From Loxodes magnus (Eukaryota; Ciliophora; Karyorelictea; Loxodida; Loxodidae): a stretch of 64,000 nt of DNA. The stretch covers positions 1 through 64,000 of the forward strand of contig CAMPDV010000004.1 in assembly GCA_946699065.1 (NCBI GenBank). Direction: 5' to 3'. Both the position numbers and the translations under genes were made by a program. Of the stretch, positions 30,001 through 40,756 are shown one piece after another (positions within the stretch are counted from its first letter, which is position 1; every line of letters begins with the position of its first letter). The notes beneath the pieces are model-generated. The model saw nothing but the letters and a program-made list of their open reading frames with translations, searched no databases and was not told the origin of the DNA.

Positions 30001-33000
30001 AACTTCCTGAGACAATTGATCTCATGTCACTTGTTAAAGCTACTGATCGAACGGAATTCCCATGACCCTTCAAAGTTCTCGTACAGCTTCCAGTCTGCAC
30101 ATCCCAAATATTTATGGTATCATCTGAACTTCCTGAGACAATTGATCTCATGTCACTTGTTAAAGCTACTGATCGAACGGAATTCCCATGACCCTTCAAA
30201 GTTCTCGTACAGCTTCCAGTCTGCACATCCCAAATCTTTATGGTTTTATCCCAACTTCCTGAGACAATTGATCTCATGTCACTTGTTAAAGCTACTGATC
30301 GAACGGAATTCCCATGACCCTTCAAAGTTCTCGTACAGCTTCCAGTCTGCACATCCCAAATCTTTATGGTATCATCTGAACTTCCTGAGACAATTGATCT
30401 CATGTCACTTGCTAAAGCTACTGATAGAACGTAATCCCCATGACCCTTCAAAGTTCTCGTACAGCTTTCAGTCTGCACATCCCAAATCTTTATGGTTTCA
30501 TCTGAACTTCCTGAGACAATTGATCTCATGTCACTTGTTAAAGCTACTGATACAACGGAATCCCCATGACCCTTCAAAGTTCTCGTACAGCTTCCAGTCT
30601 GCACATCCCAAATCTTTATGGTTTTATCCCAACTTCCTGAGACAATTGATCTCATGTCACTTGTTAAAGCTACTGATCGAACGGAATCCCCATGACCCTT
30701 CAAAGTTCTCGTACAGCTTCCAGTCTGCACATCCCAAATCTTTATGGTTTTATCCCTACTTCCTGAGACAATTGATCTCATGTCACTTGCTAAAGCTACT
30801 GATAGAACGTAATCCCCATGACCCTTCAAAGTTCTCGTACAGCTTCCAGTCTGCACATCCCAAATCTTTATGGTATCATCTGAACTTCCTGAGACAATTG
30901 ATCTCATGTCACTTGCTAAAGCTACTGATACAACGTAATCCACATGACCCTTCAAAGTTCTCGTACAGCTTCCAGTCTGCACATCCCAAATCTTTATGGT
31001 ATCATCTGAACTTCCTGAGACAATTGATCTCATTTCACTTGCTAAAGCTACTGATACAACGGAATCCCCATGACCCTTCAAAGTTCTCGTACAGCTTTCA
31101 GTCTGCACATCCCAAATCTTTATGGTTTGATCCCAACTTCCTGAGACAATTGATCTCATGTCACTTGTTAAAGCTACTGATCGAACGGAATTCTCATGAC
31201 ACTTCAAAGTTCTCGTACAGCTTCCAGTCTGCACATCCCAAATCTTTATGGTTTGATTTGCACTTCCTGAGACAATTGATCTCATGTCACTTGCTAAAGC
31301 TACTGATCGAACGGAATTCCCATGACCCTTCAAAGTTCTCGTACAGCTTCCAGTCTGCACATCCCAAATCTTTATGGTTTGATTTGCACTTCCTGAGACA
31401 ATTGATCTCATGTCACTTGCTAAAGCTACTGATTAAACGGAATCCCCATGACCCTTCAAAGTTCTCGTACAGCTTCCAGTCTGCACATCCCAAATCTTTA
31501 TGGTTTGATCCCTACTTCCTGAGACAATTGATCTCATGTCACTTGTTAAAGCTACTGATCGAACGGAATCCCCATGACCCTTCAAAGTTCTCGTACAGCT
31601 TCCAGTCTGCACATCCCAAATCTTTATGGTTTTATCCCTACTTCCTGAGACAATTGATCTCATGTCACTTGTTAAAGCTACTGATACAACGGCATACCCA
31701 TGATCCTTCAAAGTTCTCGTACAGCTTCCAGTCTGCACATCCCAAATCTTTATGGTATCATCTGAACTTCCTGAGACAATTGATCTCATGTCACTTGCTA
31801 AAGCTACTGATCGAACGGAATTCTCATGACACTTCAAAGTTCTCGTACAGCTTCCAGTCTGCACATCCCAAATCTTTATGGTTTCATCTGAACTTCCTGA
31901 GACAATTGATCTCATGTCACTTGTTAAAGCTACTGATCGAACGGAATCCCCATGACCCTTCAAAGTTCTCGTACAGCTTCCAGTCTGCACATCCCAAATC
32001 TTTATGGTATCATCTGAACTTCCTGAGACAATTGATCTCATGTCACTTGCTAAAGCTACTGATACAACGGAATCCCCATGACCCTTCAAAGTTCTCGTAC
32101 AGCTTCCAGTCTGCACATCCCAAATCTTTATGGTATCATCTGAACTTCCTGAGACAATTGATCTCATGTCACTTGTTAAAGCTACTGATCGAACGGAATT
32201 CCCATGACCCTTCAAAGTTCTCGTACAGCTTCCAGTCTGCACATCCCAAATCTTTATGGTATCATCTGAACTTCCTGAGACAATTGATCTCATGTCACTT
32301 GCTAAAGCTACTGATACAACGGAATCCCCATGACCCTTCAAAGTTCTCGTACAGCTTCCAGTCTGCACATCCCAAATCTTTATGGTTTTATCCCAACTTC
32401 CTGAGACAATTGATCTCATGTCACTTGTTAAAGCTACTGATCGAACGGAATTCCCATGACCCTTCAAAGTTCTCGTACAGCTTCCAGTCTGCACATCCCA
32501 AATCTTTATGGTTTCATCCCAACTTCCTGAGACAATTGATCTCATGTCACTTGTTAAAGCTACTGATAGAACGTAATCCCCATGACCCTTCAAAGTTCTC
32601 GTACAGCTTCCAGTCTGCACATCCCAAATCTTTATGGTTTGATCCCAACTTCCTGAGACAATTGATCTCATGTCACTTGTTAAAGCTACTGATCGAACGG
32701 AATTCTCATGACACTTCAAAGTTCTCGTACAGCTTCCAGTCTGCACATCCCAAATCTTTATGGTTTCATCTGAACTTCCTGAGACAATTGATCTCATGTC
32801 ACTTGTTAAAGCTACTGATCGAACGGAATTCCCATGACCCTTCAAAGTTCTCGTACAGCTTTCAGTCTGCACATCCCAAATCTTTATGGTTTCATCCCTA
32901 CTTCCTGAGACAATTGATCTCATGTCACTTGTTAAAGCTACTGATACAACGGAATCCCCATGACCCTTCAAAGTTCTCGTACAGCTTCCAGTCTGCACAT

Positions 33001-33959
33001 CCCAAATCTTTATGGTTTCATCTGAACTTCCTGAGACAATTGATCTCATGTCACTTGTTAAAGCTACTGATACAAAGGCATACCCATGATCCTTCAAAGT
33101 TCTCGTACAGCTTTCAGTCTGCACATCCCAAATCTTTATGGTTTTATCCCAACTTCCTGAGACAATTGATCTCATGTCACTTGTTAAAGCTACTGATACA
33201 ACGGAATCCCCATGACCCTTCAAAGTTCTCGTACAGCTTCCAGTCTGCACATCCCAAATCTTTATGGTTTTATCCCAACTTCCTGAGACAATTGATCTCA
33301 TGTCACTTGTTAAAGCTACTGATCGAACGGAATTCCCATGACCCTTCAAAGTTCTCGTACAGCTTTCAGTCTGCACATCCCAAATCTTTATGGTTTGATC
33401 CCAACTTCCTGAGACAATTGATCTCATGTCACTTGTTAAAGCTACTGATCGAACGGAATTCTCATGACACTTCAAAGTTCTCGTACAGCTTCCAGTCTGC
33501 ACATCCCAAATCTTTATGGTTTCATCCCAACTTCCTGAGACAATTGATCTCATGTCACTTGTTAAAGCTACTGATCGAACGGAATCCCCATGACCCTTCA
33601 AAGTTCTCGTACAGCTTCCAGTCTGCACATCCCAAATCTTTATGGTATCATCTGAACTTCCTGAGACAATTGATCTCATGTCACTTGCTAAAGCTACTGA
33701 TAGAACGGAATTCCCATGACCCTTCAAAGTTCTCGTACAGCTTCCAGTCTGCACATCCCAAATCTTTATGGTATCATCTGAACTTCCTGAGACAATTGAT
33801 CTCATGTCACTTGCTAAAGCTACTGATACAACGGAATCCCCATGACCCTTCAAAGTTCTCGTACAGCTTCCAGTCTGCACATCCCAAATCTTTATGGTTT
33901 TATCCATACTTCCTGAGACAATTGATCTCATGTCACTTGTTAAAGCTACTGATTCAACG
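1..33959. repeat. 126-bp coding tandem array (WD40 satellite)
   Basis: The period is exactly 126 bp, about 269 copies by arithmetic after allowing for four small indels. The array starts mid-unit at base 1 and so continues to the left; homology to the unit ends at 33959. Most differences between units sit at a few columns: the two or three residues after GHG, the residue before SVAL, A/T before SD, M/L before RSIV, and the triplet after SGS. The segment from 25.5 to 34 kb carries more variant types, such as CHENSV and QTESC, than the rest, which is built of repeated blocks. Confidence 0.97.
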
Positions 33960-34124
33960 CGAAACTAATGAACTTATAAAAAAAACATTTTTTGTTCCAA
34001 TCACAAATTATTTAGTCCGATCGACACCATATATACAAAGCTAACCCCGATTTTTCTTTAGCGGTATTAAAGTTTAACTAACGGTTTTTTTATTTTCCGA
34101 CTTATCAACTATTTTTTTTTTCAT
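1..34124 (-). CDS. Giant WD40-repeat protein, about 269 near-identical blades, 3' end beyond window
   Basis: Read with TAA as Gln, the minus strand encodes a tandem series of 42-residue WD40 blades, each with the GH and WD dipeptides and the core SGS-x-D-x-TIKIWD. WD40 blades form beta-propellers used for protein binding; the partner here is unknown. I chose the ATG at 34124-34122: 46 codons, a 22-nt intron (33965-33986), then directly into blades. No effector domain (NACHT, kinase, TIR) is visible. Apparent breaks at 5718, 7608, 10506 and 13 other places are TAA codons at one site of the blade (GHGDYV-Q-SVAL or the DSV form). Two true frame disruptions occur, near 25508 (net +11 bp) and 967 (-7 bp); the WD40 frame resumes after each, so they may be real mutations or assembly errors. 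The plus strand is also open but is antisense. The WD40 call is secure; the exact start is moderately so. Confidence 0.85.
10506..24743. repeat. Higher-order repeat blocks of 126-bp units (23, 27, 18, 18, 27 units)
   Basis: In-frame TAA codons mark block boundaries. From 10506 a 23-unit block (2898 bp) runs to 13403. Then a 4-unit block that is identical in translation at 13404, 16806, 19074 and 21342 opens blocks of 27 units (13404-16805, 3402 bp), 18 units (16806-19073), 18 units (19074-21341, 2268 bp) and 27 units (21342-24743). The 958-residue segments starting at 10506, 13908 and 21846 translate almost identically. This is the nested pattern expected from unequal exchange of multi-unit segments. 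Confidence 0.88.
33965..33986 (-). other. 22-nt intron in the giant WD40 gene
   Basis: On the minus strand this is a GT...TAG segment. Removing it joins the lysine-rich first exon to the first blade in frame (GTKN then FRVESVAL). Without removal the first exon is out of frame with the blades. Confidence 0.6.
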
Positions 34125-34777
34125 CTTTTTTCAGTGAAGCTTATTTATTTTTTTCAAGTTTTCATAATATATTTTATTAAGAAGTTTTCCAATTTGGATG
34201 AACTGATATGACTCTTTAAACGTCCTAAGATGTCAAGAAGTTTTAATATTTTTCTAATATTAAATATTTGAATTGAAAGATCTGACTGCCTACAAGGTTT
34301 TACGCGCTCTGGAATCTTTTTTGTTTATTTATAAAAATAATTTTTATTAATATTAATTCAAAATAGTTATAAATGAGAGTTAAATTGGTAAGATGTTGAT
34401 TTTTATAACTTTTTATAATCATTTATAAACTACAAAAAATCACTAATTTTTATTAGTTTATTGATTTAAATTTCTTCATTATAAACTTACATTTGTCATT
34501 TTATCCTATTTTCATCACCTCAAAAAGCTTAATGATAGTTTTTATTTTTGTATTTATCTTTAAGGATATTAATATGGTATTTCGACTTCTAGCAAATGGA
34601 GCCAAATTTTCTAATTCTACTTTCTTTAAAAACTTTTGATTCTATTAAAAAATATTTTTCGTTCTAATGGTATATAAATTAAAGAGTCTAATTAGTATAA
34701 ATATATTTATTTGTCAAAAAACCATAAATCATAATTGAGTTACTTTAGAATATTTAAACTAATTTAAGCAATTAATT
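34125..34777. promoter_or_regulatory. Divergent intergenic region
   Basis: 653 bp of AT-rich DNA lie between the start of the minus-strand giant WD40 gene and a plus-strand small gene, so it probably contains both promoters. No individual element can be named. Confidence 0.35.
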
Positions 34778-35242
34778 ATGGAGGAAATTTTCAAGAAGGG
34801 CTTTTATAATACCTAGAAAAAGATGGAGAAATAAGAATCCAAACTTCGTTTTCCCATGATATCTTACATATCTTTTACTTCTTCATTTGCCACATAGGAG
34901 TAACTCTAAATAACACCTCTCAAACAACTCTAGAAATACCAATATGCAATTACATTGACTTAGAAACTTTCCAAAAAGCAAAAATTTTGCAACTTTCAGG
35001 TGTAGAATATGACATTTAGCCTAAACATAGACCTCATAAATTTCAATTAAGAATAGATCTTAGGAATGACAAATATGGATATGGCTAAGCTTGTCGAATC
35101 ATTAATTGGATAAAATCAAGATCTGGAAAGGCAGATTGATGAATTAGTCTAAGCCCAAAAATGTTATGTTGAAGATGAAGAAATCCATGACTCATAACTC
35201 AAAAAATAAGAAATATCCGATAATGAACATCAGAATCGATGA
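34778..35242 (+). CDS. Hypothetical 154-residue protein with C-terminal coiled coil
   Basis: With TAA and TAG as Gln this is one frame from ATG to TGA with no internal TGA. The last 60 residues are rich in Glu, Gln and Lys (DLERQIDELVQAQK) and look helical and coiled. I do not recognise a family. Another frame over 34790-35080 is also open and protein-like, so either frame or a spliced mix could be right. It is transcribed away from the giant WD40 gene. Confidence 0.4.
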
Positions 35243-37871
35243 ATTTATACGGTAGATGGATTAATTCTATTAAATGAGCATAAATATTTATTTTTAATTA
35301 CAATAAATCTAATTGTAGCAAAAACAGAAAATTTAAGACCAACCAATATTCCATTGGAAATAGAATAGGAAAACAATAAAATAGCAGAGACAAAAGAATA
35401 CATTAGGAAAAATCTTCACATTTGTGGTAGCACATATTTAAGGAAAAATACCTTTTTAGATAAACTTTTCAGAAACTAACTTTACTTAAACATTTTTTAA
35501 TTTAATTCCATTTTTGATAATTAAAACCTCTTAGATTAAAAAAAAAAGTAATTTTAAGATTTAAAGTTGTTTTACTAACTTTTTCTGCTTTAACAAAATA
35601 AAGCAAAATTGTTGAAATTGTTTTTTTATTTTCAAGCAAAAAAATCTATATCTTAGATATTTAAAAAAAATTGTTCAATAATACAATTTTTCAAATAACA
35701 AAGTACTATTCAGTAAAAAAAAGTAATATTTATAGTTCTACAAAAGAATTAAGCACTTATCTTAGTTATTAATATTTAAATTAAAAATAAAAAAAGTGAA
35801 CTTAAAAAATAAATAAGCAAAATAATTAAGAAATAGAAATTAAAAAAAATGTAACGTATAAAAAAGTAAAAAATAAATAGGAATACAAAATAAACTAATT
35901 AAAAATCGATAAACAAAGTTTGTAATTATTTTAAACAAAATTCAATATAAAGAATAATAAAACCTGAAATAAATATACACTATAGATATAAAATTGCAAA
36001 TACTTTAAATTAAAGAATGTTAGCAATTGCAAATGCAAATGCAAAATCCAAATTCTGTAAAAAGCCAAAATCATTAAAAATATTTAGCTTAACAAAACAT
36101 TATCTATAAATTTGGAAAAAATAAAAAAAAGAAATAAGTTATTCTTTATAAAAAATCAACGAAAAATATTTATAAAATCACACTTAAACAACTAAAATGT
36201 ATAATAATACTAAAAAATGAAAATATAATATAAAAAATATTTTTATGAAAGATTAAAAAATATTTTAGCTTGAATGAAGAAAATTGTTAAATCTTTACAG
36301 AGTTATAAAAATATGAAAATTAAACAATTAAAAATAAAAGCTAAGATGATATAAAAGTTAATCTCAAAAAATTTCTTAATTCATGTGCATCTCTATAGCA
36401 AAACATAAAATTTAAGTTTTTAAATTTTGCTTTAATTTAGTTTAAGTAAAATAAATTAAGTATAAAAATTTTAAAGTTTTTGTAGCCTTAAATTATTCAA
36501 ATTTTCTATAATTCTCATATATTAGACATGGAGGCTCGTTATTCTTTACAACTATTTTATCTATCATTCTTTTAACTTTTGATATATCTTAGACTCAAGT
36601 GACACTATTTTCTATACAAAGCATTTGCTTATCACATTATTAGCATCTCATATAAATTAGATATGAAAGAAAATATTTTTTATGCAATTTATTTTTATAT
36701 CATTCTTAATTTAAGTGATATATAATAGACGAGAGGGTCAATTTTTTATATGCTTTTTATCGAATTTGATTCATATGCATTAGATGTGTAGACACGTTTT
36801 ATTATCAAATGCACTTATCAATTTATTTTATACCATATACTTATATATTATCTGCTTTCTAATCTATGCATATAAGACTCATCATATGTTGTTCTTAATA
36901 TAATTTTTATTCCAAAACTTTTACATCCATTTCATAGACATTTATTTTTAAACATTTGTGATTTGATTCTTAATGATATCAAGCCTTTATTACTTTCGCT
37001 TTATTAACTTCTCAGTCCTGATAAAATATCTTATCCCAACATAAAAATCGCTTGTTCATCTTCGTTTTTTCTCTTATATTATCATTTTAAACTTACTTAA
37101 TTATTCTCATTAAACCAGTACCTTCTAGATTCATTTCTCTTTTATGTTAAACATTTTCATTTTATTTATAAATATTTTGTATCTATTATCCCTTTTATAT
37201 GATACGCTTTTTTTAAGCTTTCTGTCTTTATACATAAGACGTGGGGTCACTTATTTTCTACTGATTTTTGCATTTTTTGTTTTAGAGGTTTATATAGCCA
37301 AATTTTGTTATATTATTATCAAATAAGTATAGAAAATTAAAGAAGCTTCAAGCAAAATCGACTAAACCTTAATAGATTAATATTTATCTACTCAGTCAAT
37401 TTTTAAATACTAACATAAGGTAAATGAGAAATGCTTCTCTATATTAGGAACTTAATTTCGTATAATTATAAAAGCTATAAGATCAAGTATCGAGACACTA
37501 ATTAAAAATGATTTTTGGTAGATCTATGTGAAGCATAAAATAAAAGTGGTAAACACTAAAAACGATATAATAAAATAGTAACCGTATAAATAGATAAAAC
37601 ATGGAATGTAATTGAATATTGCTTTGCTTTGATCTGCTTTTTACAAATTTAGTAATCTTATGAAGTAAATTTTTAGACTTTTACTACTTAAATTAGTTCT
37701 AAAGACTTAGTTTTAGTTGTTATATAAATGACAATCAAGATTTATTTGTTTGAAATCTACGGCTTAGAGTCATTTTGCGACTACTGAGATAGTTGCTTTA
37801 TATTGGAAATATGAAATTTATTTATTTAATTTATACTTCAAAACAATTTAAATTAAAAAGAAACAAAATAG
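35243..37871. other. Long AT-rich non-coding stretch
   Basis: About 2.6 kb rich in A and T runs. The first 200 bases could be a 3' extension of the upstream ORF. I see no recognisable protein or RNA. The part from about 36510 to 37245 is pyrimidine-rich and carries a faint spaced motif, annotated separately. Confidence 0.5.
36515..37245. repeat. Very diverged spaced motif, roughly 55-90 bp apart
   Basis: A motif like TTAGAC or ATAAGAC followed by a G-rich patch recurs near 36522, 36590, 36657, 36726, 36779, 36868 and 37225, each followed by a T-rich tail. The first four spacings are close to 68 bp. Copies are so diverged that this may be chance in low-complexity DNA. Confidence 0.25.
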
Positions 37872-38672
37872 TCATTTGTCTTTTAGGGTCAACAAATTAT
37901 TAACATCAATTGCTAACTGCCGCACCGGCTTGCCTGTTTTGTTATTTTGGTAAGTTCCCCAAGCGTCTTTGATGGTATAGCTTCATCTATTATCCAGGCT
38001 TTTCGGTATTGCTAGTTGAAGTTGTCTTAATCCTTTTCCTCTATATGCTGATGCAAATAAAGAGTCGTTCTATGAAGCAGCTAAATTAGTGACAGGATTC
38101 ATTTCAAATTACTCTTTATAAGCTGATTATCAATACGTCTCAATTGGAAGTTACTTAGGCTTTTCAAAACTCTTCAACCTTGATCTTCTTTCCACTTCAT
38201 TATCATGTTCTTAAACTTTTTGAGAATACTAGGAAGGAGATTATTCTTGGATCTACAAATTTGGATTTAAACTATTTCTTGATGTAGAAAAGCCTCTTTC
38301 ACTCATGCATCCATAGAACTTTTACTTATTAACCTAATACCAAGGATCTTTCTCCATCATTATCTGCAATTAACCCTTTTTTTAGTCTTCATTTTTAAGA
38401 TGAAATCTATTTTCCACTTTTTCCTCTAGTGTCCTTCTTGATTGAATCGTTCTAAAAGGAGTTATTGATTTATTTTATAAAGAGAACATCGCACTCTAAG
38501 CTAGTGGATTGTATTTGTCTTTTACAGATTTAGGAGCAGATCTAATAGATGCTGACCTGTTTTGAATTCTTTAGCTTTGTCTAGAATGATCTTTGAAGTA
38601 TTTCTATTTATATATCTCTAAAGCTTTCTATTCTCTATTAGCGGCCTACTCTAGCGTCTTTTAGTAATACAT
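37872..38672 (-). CDS. Hypothetical 266-residue basic protein
   Basis: One minus-strand frame ends at TGA (37874-37872). I took the ATG at 38672 as start because upstream sequence in this frame becomes TGA-rich, though the frame stays readable to about 39010 if TGA is Trp. The N-terminal half is charged and helical (EQAANREQKALEIYKQKYF), then Ser/Arg-rich, and the C-terminal third is ordered with aromatic residues (IETYWQSAYKEQFE, RWSYTIKDAWGTYQ). Two in-frame TGA codons read well as Trp. I do not recognise the family. It lies downstream of MCU on the same strand. Confidence 0.6.
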
Positions 38673-39689
38673 CTTTTATAGAAACGGTTACTTGTATTCA
38701 ACTAAAATTTAACTAAATTTATCAAAAAACCCAAAAATTCAATTTACTACAATAACAATGTTAGCCTTATCAAAAACTTTCCCTGGTATATTCTTTAGCT
38801 CTTCGCTATGTCTTCATTTTGATAAACTTTGACCTTTAAAACTAATAATGACACTACTCTATATAATAGGCTTTAGTAGTGTGATTTACTATCTTTACAA
38901 TAGCCTTTTACAGTAAACAGATGAGTTACTCTCTATAAAGTCTCATTAATAGTCTTTCCATTAGATTCACTTAATAAAGCCTTCATTCTTATGGATACCA
39001 AATTTATTTCTTTCTTCCTCTCTAGTTAGGAGTTAATTATATCATTTACCTAGATTTAACAAGGGAAATAGTTCTAATGACAGTAGAATAAAAGAGTAAA
39101 TTGATGGGATTTATTACTATGACTGAGTTCATAAACTTAAGGTTAGTTATATATAGTAAAGCTAAAGAAGTACAAAGCATTAAGAACGAAAAAGATAGAG
39201 TGATTCATATAGCTGTTAAAGAGAATAACCAGCTAATATATTTAAATCTAGGCTATTAGTTAGAACAAATATGGGTATTAAGATAAGGAGAAGCTATTAG
39301 TATTTGAAAGTATCATCTGCTTACACTATAGAACATGTTTCTTTTAAACTACTACTATACTATTTAAGGTATGCTCATATTAAATATCATAGCAGTTTGG
39401 TTTCTTAATAATATACCATTATTGTTCCCTTTGTTATCTTTTCATTTAAAGACGCTGTTTATTCTAATAGCTTGTATACTATGTCTTAGTTAAAAACTTT
39501 TGTTTGCTAATTTCAGTCTATAAAGCTTGCCTTTTCTATAACTAGCTCTTTTATTTTCTTTTGAGCACTATAAAGTATAAAGCTATGAACTAAAGTAGTT
39601 TGATAGTATATTAAAAAATGACTACAATAGGATAATATAGGAATATCATATTGGTAGTTGTATTTAAATAGTTAATGTGCATGTAAATA
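38673..39689. other. Unresolved region between two minus-strand genes
   Basis: Both strands have open stretches under this code. A plus-strand ATG at 39077 opens 76 codons to TGA at 39307 with a purine-rich, protein-like part (KAKEVQSIKNEKDRVIHIAV). A minus-strand reading from an ATG at 39132, with a 28-nt GT...TAG intron, would extend the downstream gene to 410 residues but contains several closely spaced TGA codons. I cannot choose between them. Confidence 0.3.
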
Positions 39690-40649
39690 TCAATCGATAT
39701 TTTCCCTTAGCAGTTCTAACTAGCTCTCTAATTTTTCCTCTTATTCCTTAAGCCATTTATATCGTTCGCTGTCATATTAGTACTTTATTTTGTACTTCAT
39801 TATTTTCCCGTATTTCAGGTACTCCCAAAAATTTTCCCACTCGCTTTATTCGACTTTATATTTCAGATATGTATAAGCGTAAAAGCAAGTAGTAACCTAT
39901 CCTATTGTGTATGTAAAAGGCTCCATGAGATCCCATCCTAACCATTCTACCTTTAGAACTGTATAGTAAAATAAGACTCATTAGAATGAAAGAGCACTGA
40001 GTCCTGCTAACAAGCGCATATTACTTACAAGCTGAAACTTTCTATCTATCTTGTTTTTAATTTCTTATATAGGAACCAATTCCTTTCTAATAAGCTCGAG
40101 TTACTTTTCAATATTAAACATATCTTCATAAGGAGAATGAGAGCTTCCGTACTATTTAACTATTTTGTCTATCTTTTGCTAGAATTACTCAAAGTTGCTT
40201 TAATCACTAGTACTTAGCATTAGAGATTTGAATACATTATCTAAAAAGACTTTCTGCTTTTATTGTATTGTTGTACAGGTTTCAAGCTCTTCTTACCAAG
40301 GAGATTTTTATTTTACCTGGCAAATATTGGATACTATAAGCTCAAATTTATCTTTTTAGTTAATTTCAAGCAAAAGAGCGTTATCTCTCTATAAGATCTG
40401 ATTGAAGTTAACATCATTTTTATAAGGGATTTTAGTTTAATGATTCACTGCCTTAATAGCTTTAATGTAAGAGCACTCCAACCCTAGAATTTTCAAGAAC
40501 TAGCCTAAATTTCAATCTTTAGATGTATAAATAATGAAGGGCTGGTTTAAGACAGGATACTGAAATGTTATCTAATATCCATCTAAAGTTTCGAATACTC
40601 TTATTTATTAAGCGCTTAACCTTCTTAAAAGAGCTTTCCTTACTATCAT
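39690..40649 (-). CDS. MCU: Mitochondrial calcium uniporter pore subunit (MCU)
   Basis: Single-frame 319-residue protein, close to the usual MCU length. The N-terminus (MIVRKALLRRLSAQQIRVF) is basic and amphipathic, as in a mitochondrial presequence. The pore signature WDLMEPFTY at about residues 239-247 is the family's WDIMEP motif, whose acidic residues line the Ca2+ selectivity filter. It is flanked by two hydrophobic helices (about 222-236 and 248-260) and followed by a charged C-terminal helix, with a coiled-coil segment before the first membrane helix. MCU carries Ca2+ across the inner mitochondrial membrane. A TGA at codon 224 reads as Trp; the gene ends at TGA (39692-39690). A plus-strand ORF starts 107 bp upstream, so the promoter may be shared. 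Confidence 0.9.
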
Positions 40650-40756
40650 ATGTTATCAACTATAAAATAGCCTAATTTACTCAAAATAACTACTAATATT
40701 CTAATGGTCTAAAGTATTCAAATCTACTTACTAAGGATTTAACTCTGTCAAAAGTA

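Noticed and set aside
1..33959. CRISPR-like array
   Set aside because: The whole 126-bp unit is conserved and coding, with no short repeat and unique spacer structure, and the genome is eukaryotic.
25441..34044. Second long plus-strand open frame (2867 codons)
   Set aside because: Same antisense shadow in the shifted register after the 25508 indel.
34260..34700. Long upstream exons of the giant WD40 gene
   Set aside because: A continuous reading upstream of 34124 depended on a miscounted A run at 34111-34121. By coordinates the frame does not connect, and an ATG at 34124 starts the first exon.
37144..37326. 60-codon hydrophobic plus-strand ORF
   Set aside because: It lies in T-rich intergenic DNA; a T-rich strand gives hydrophobic translations by composition alone.
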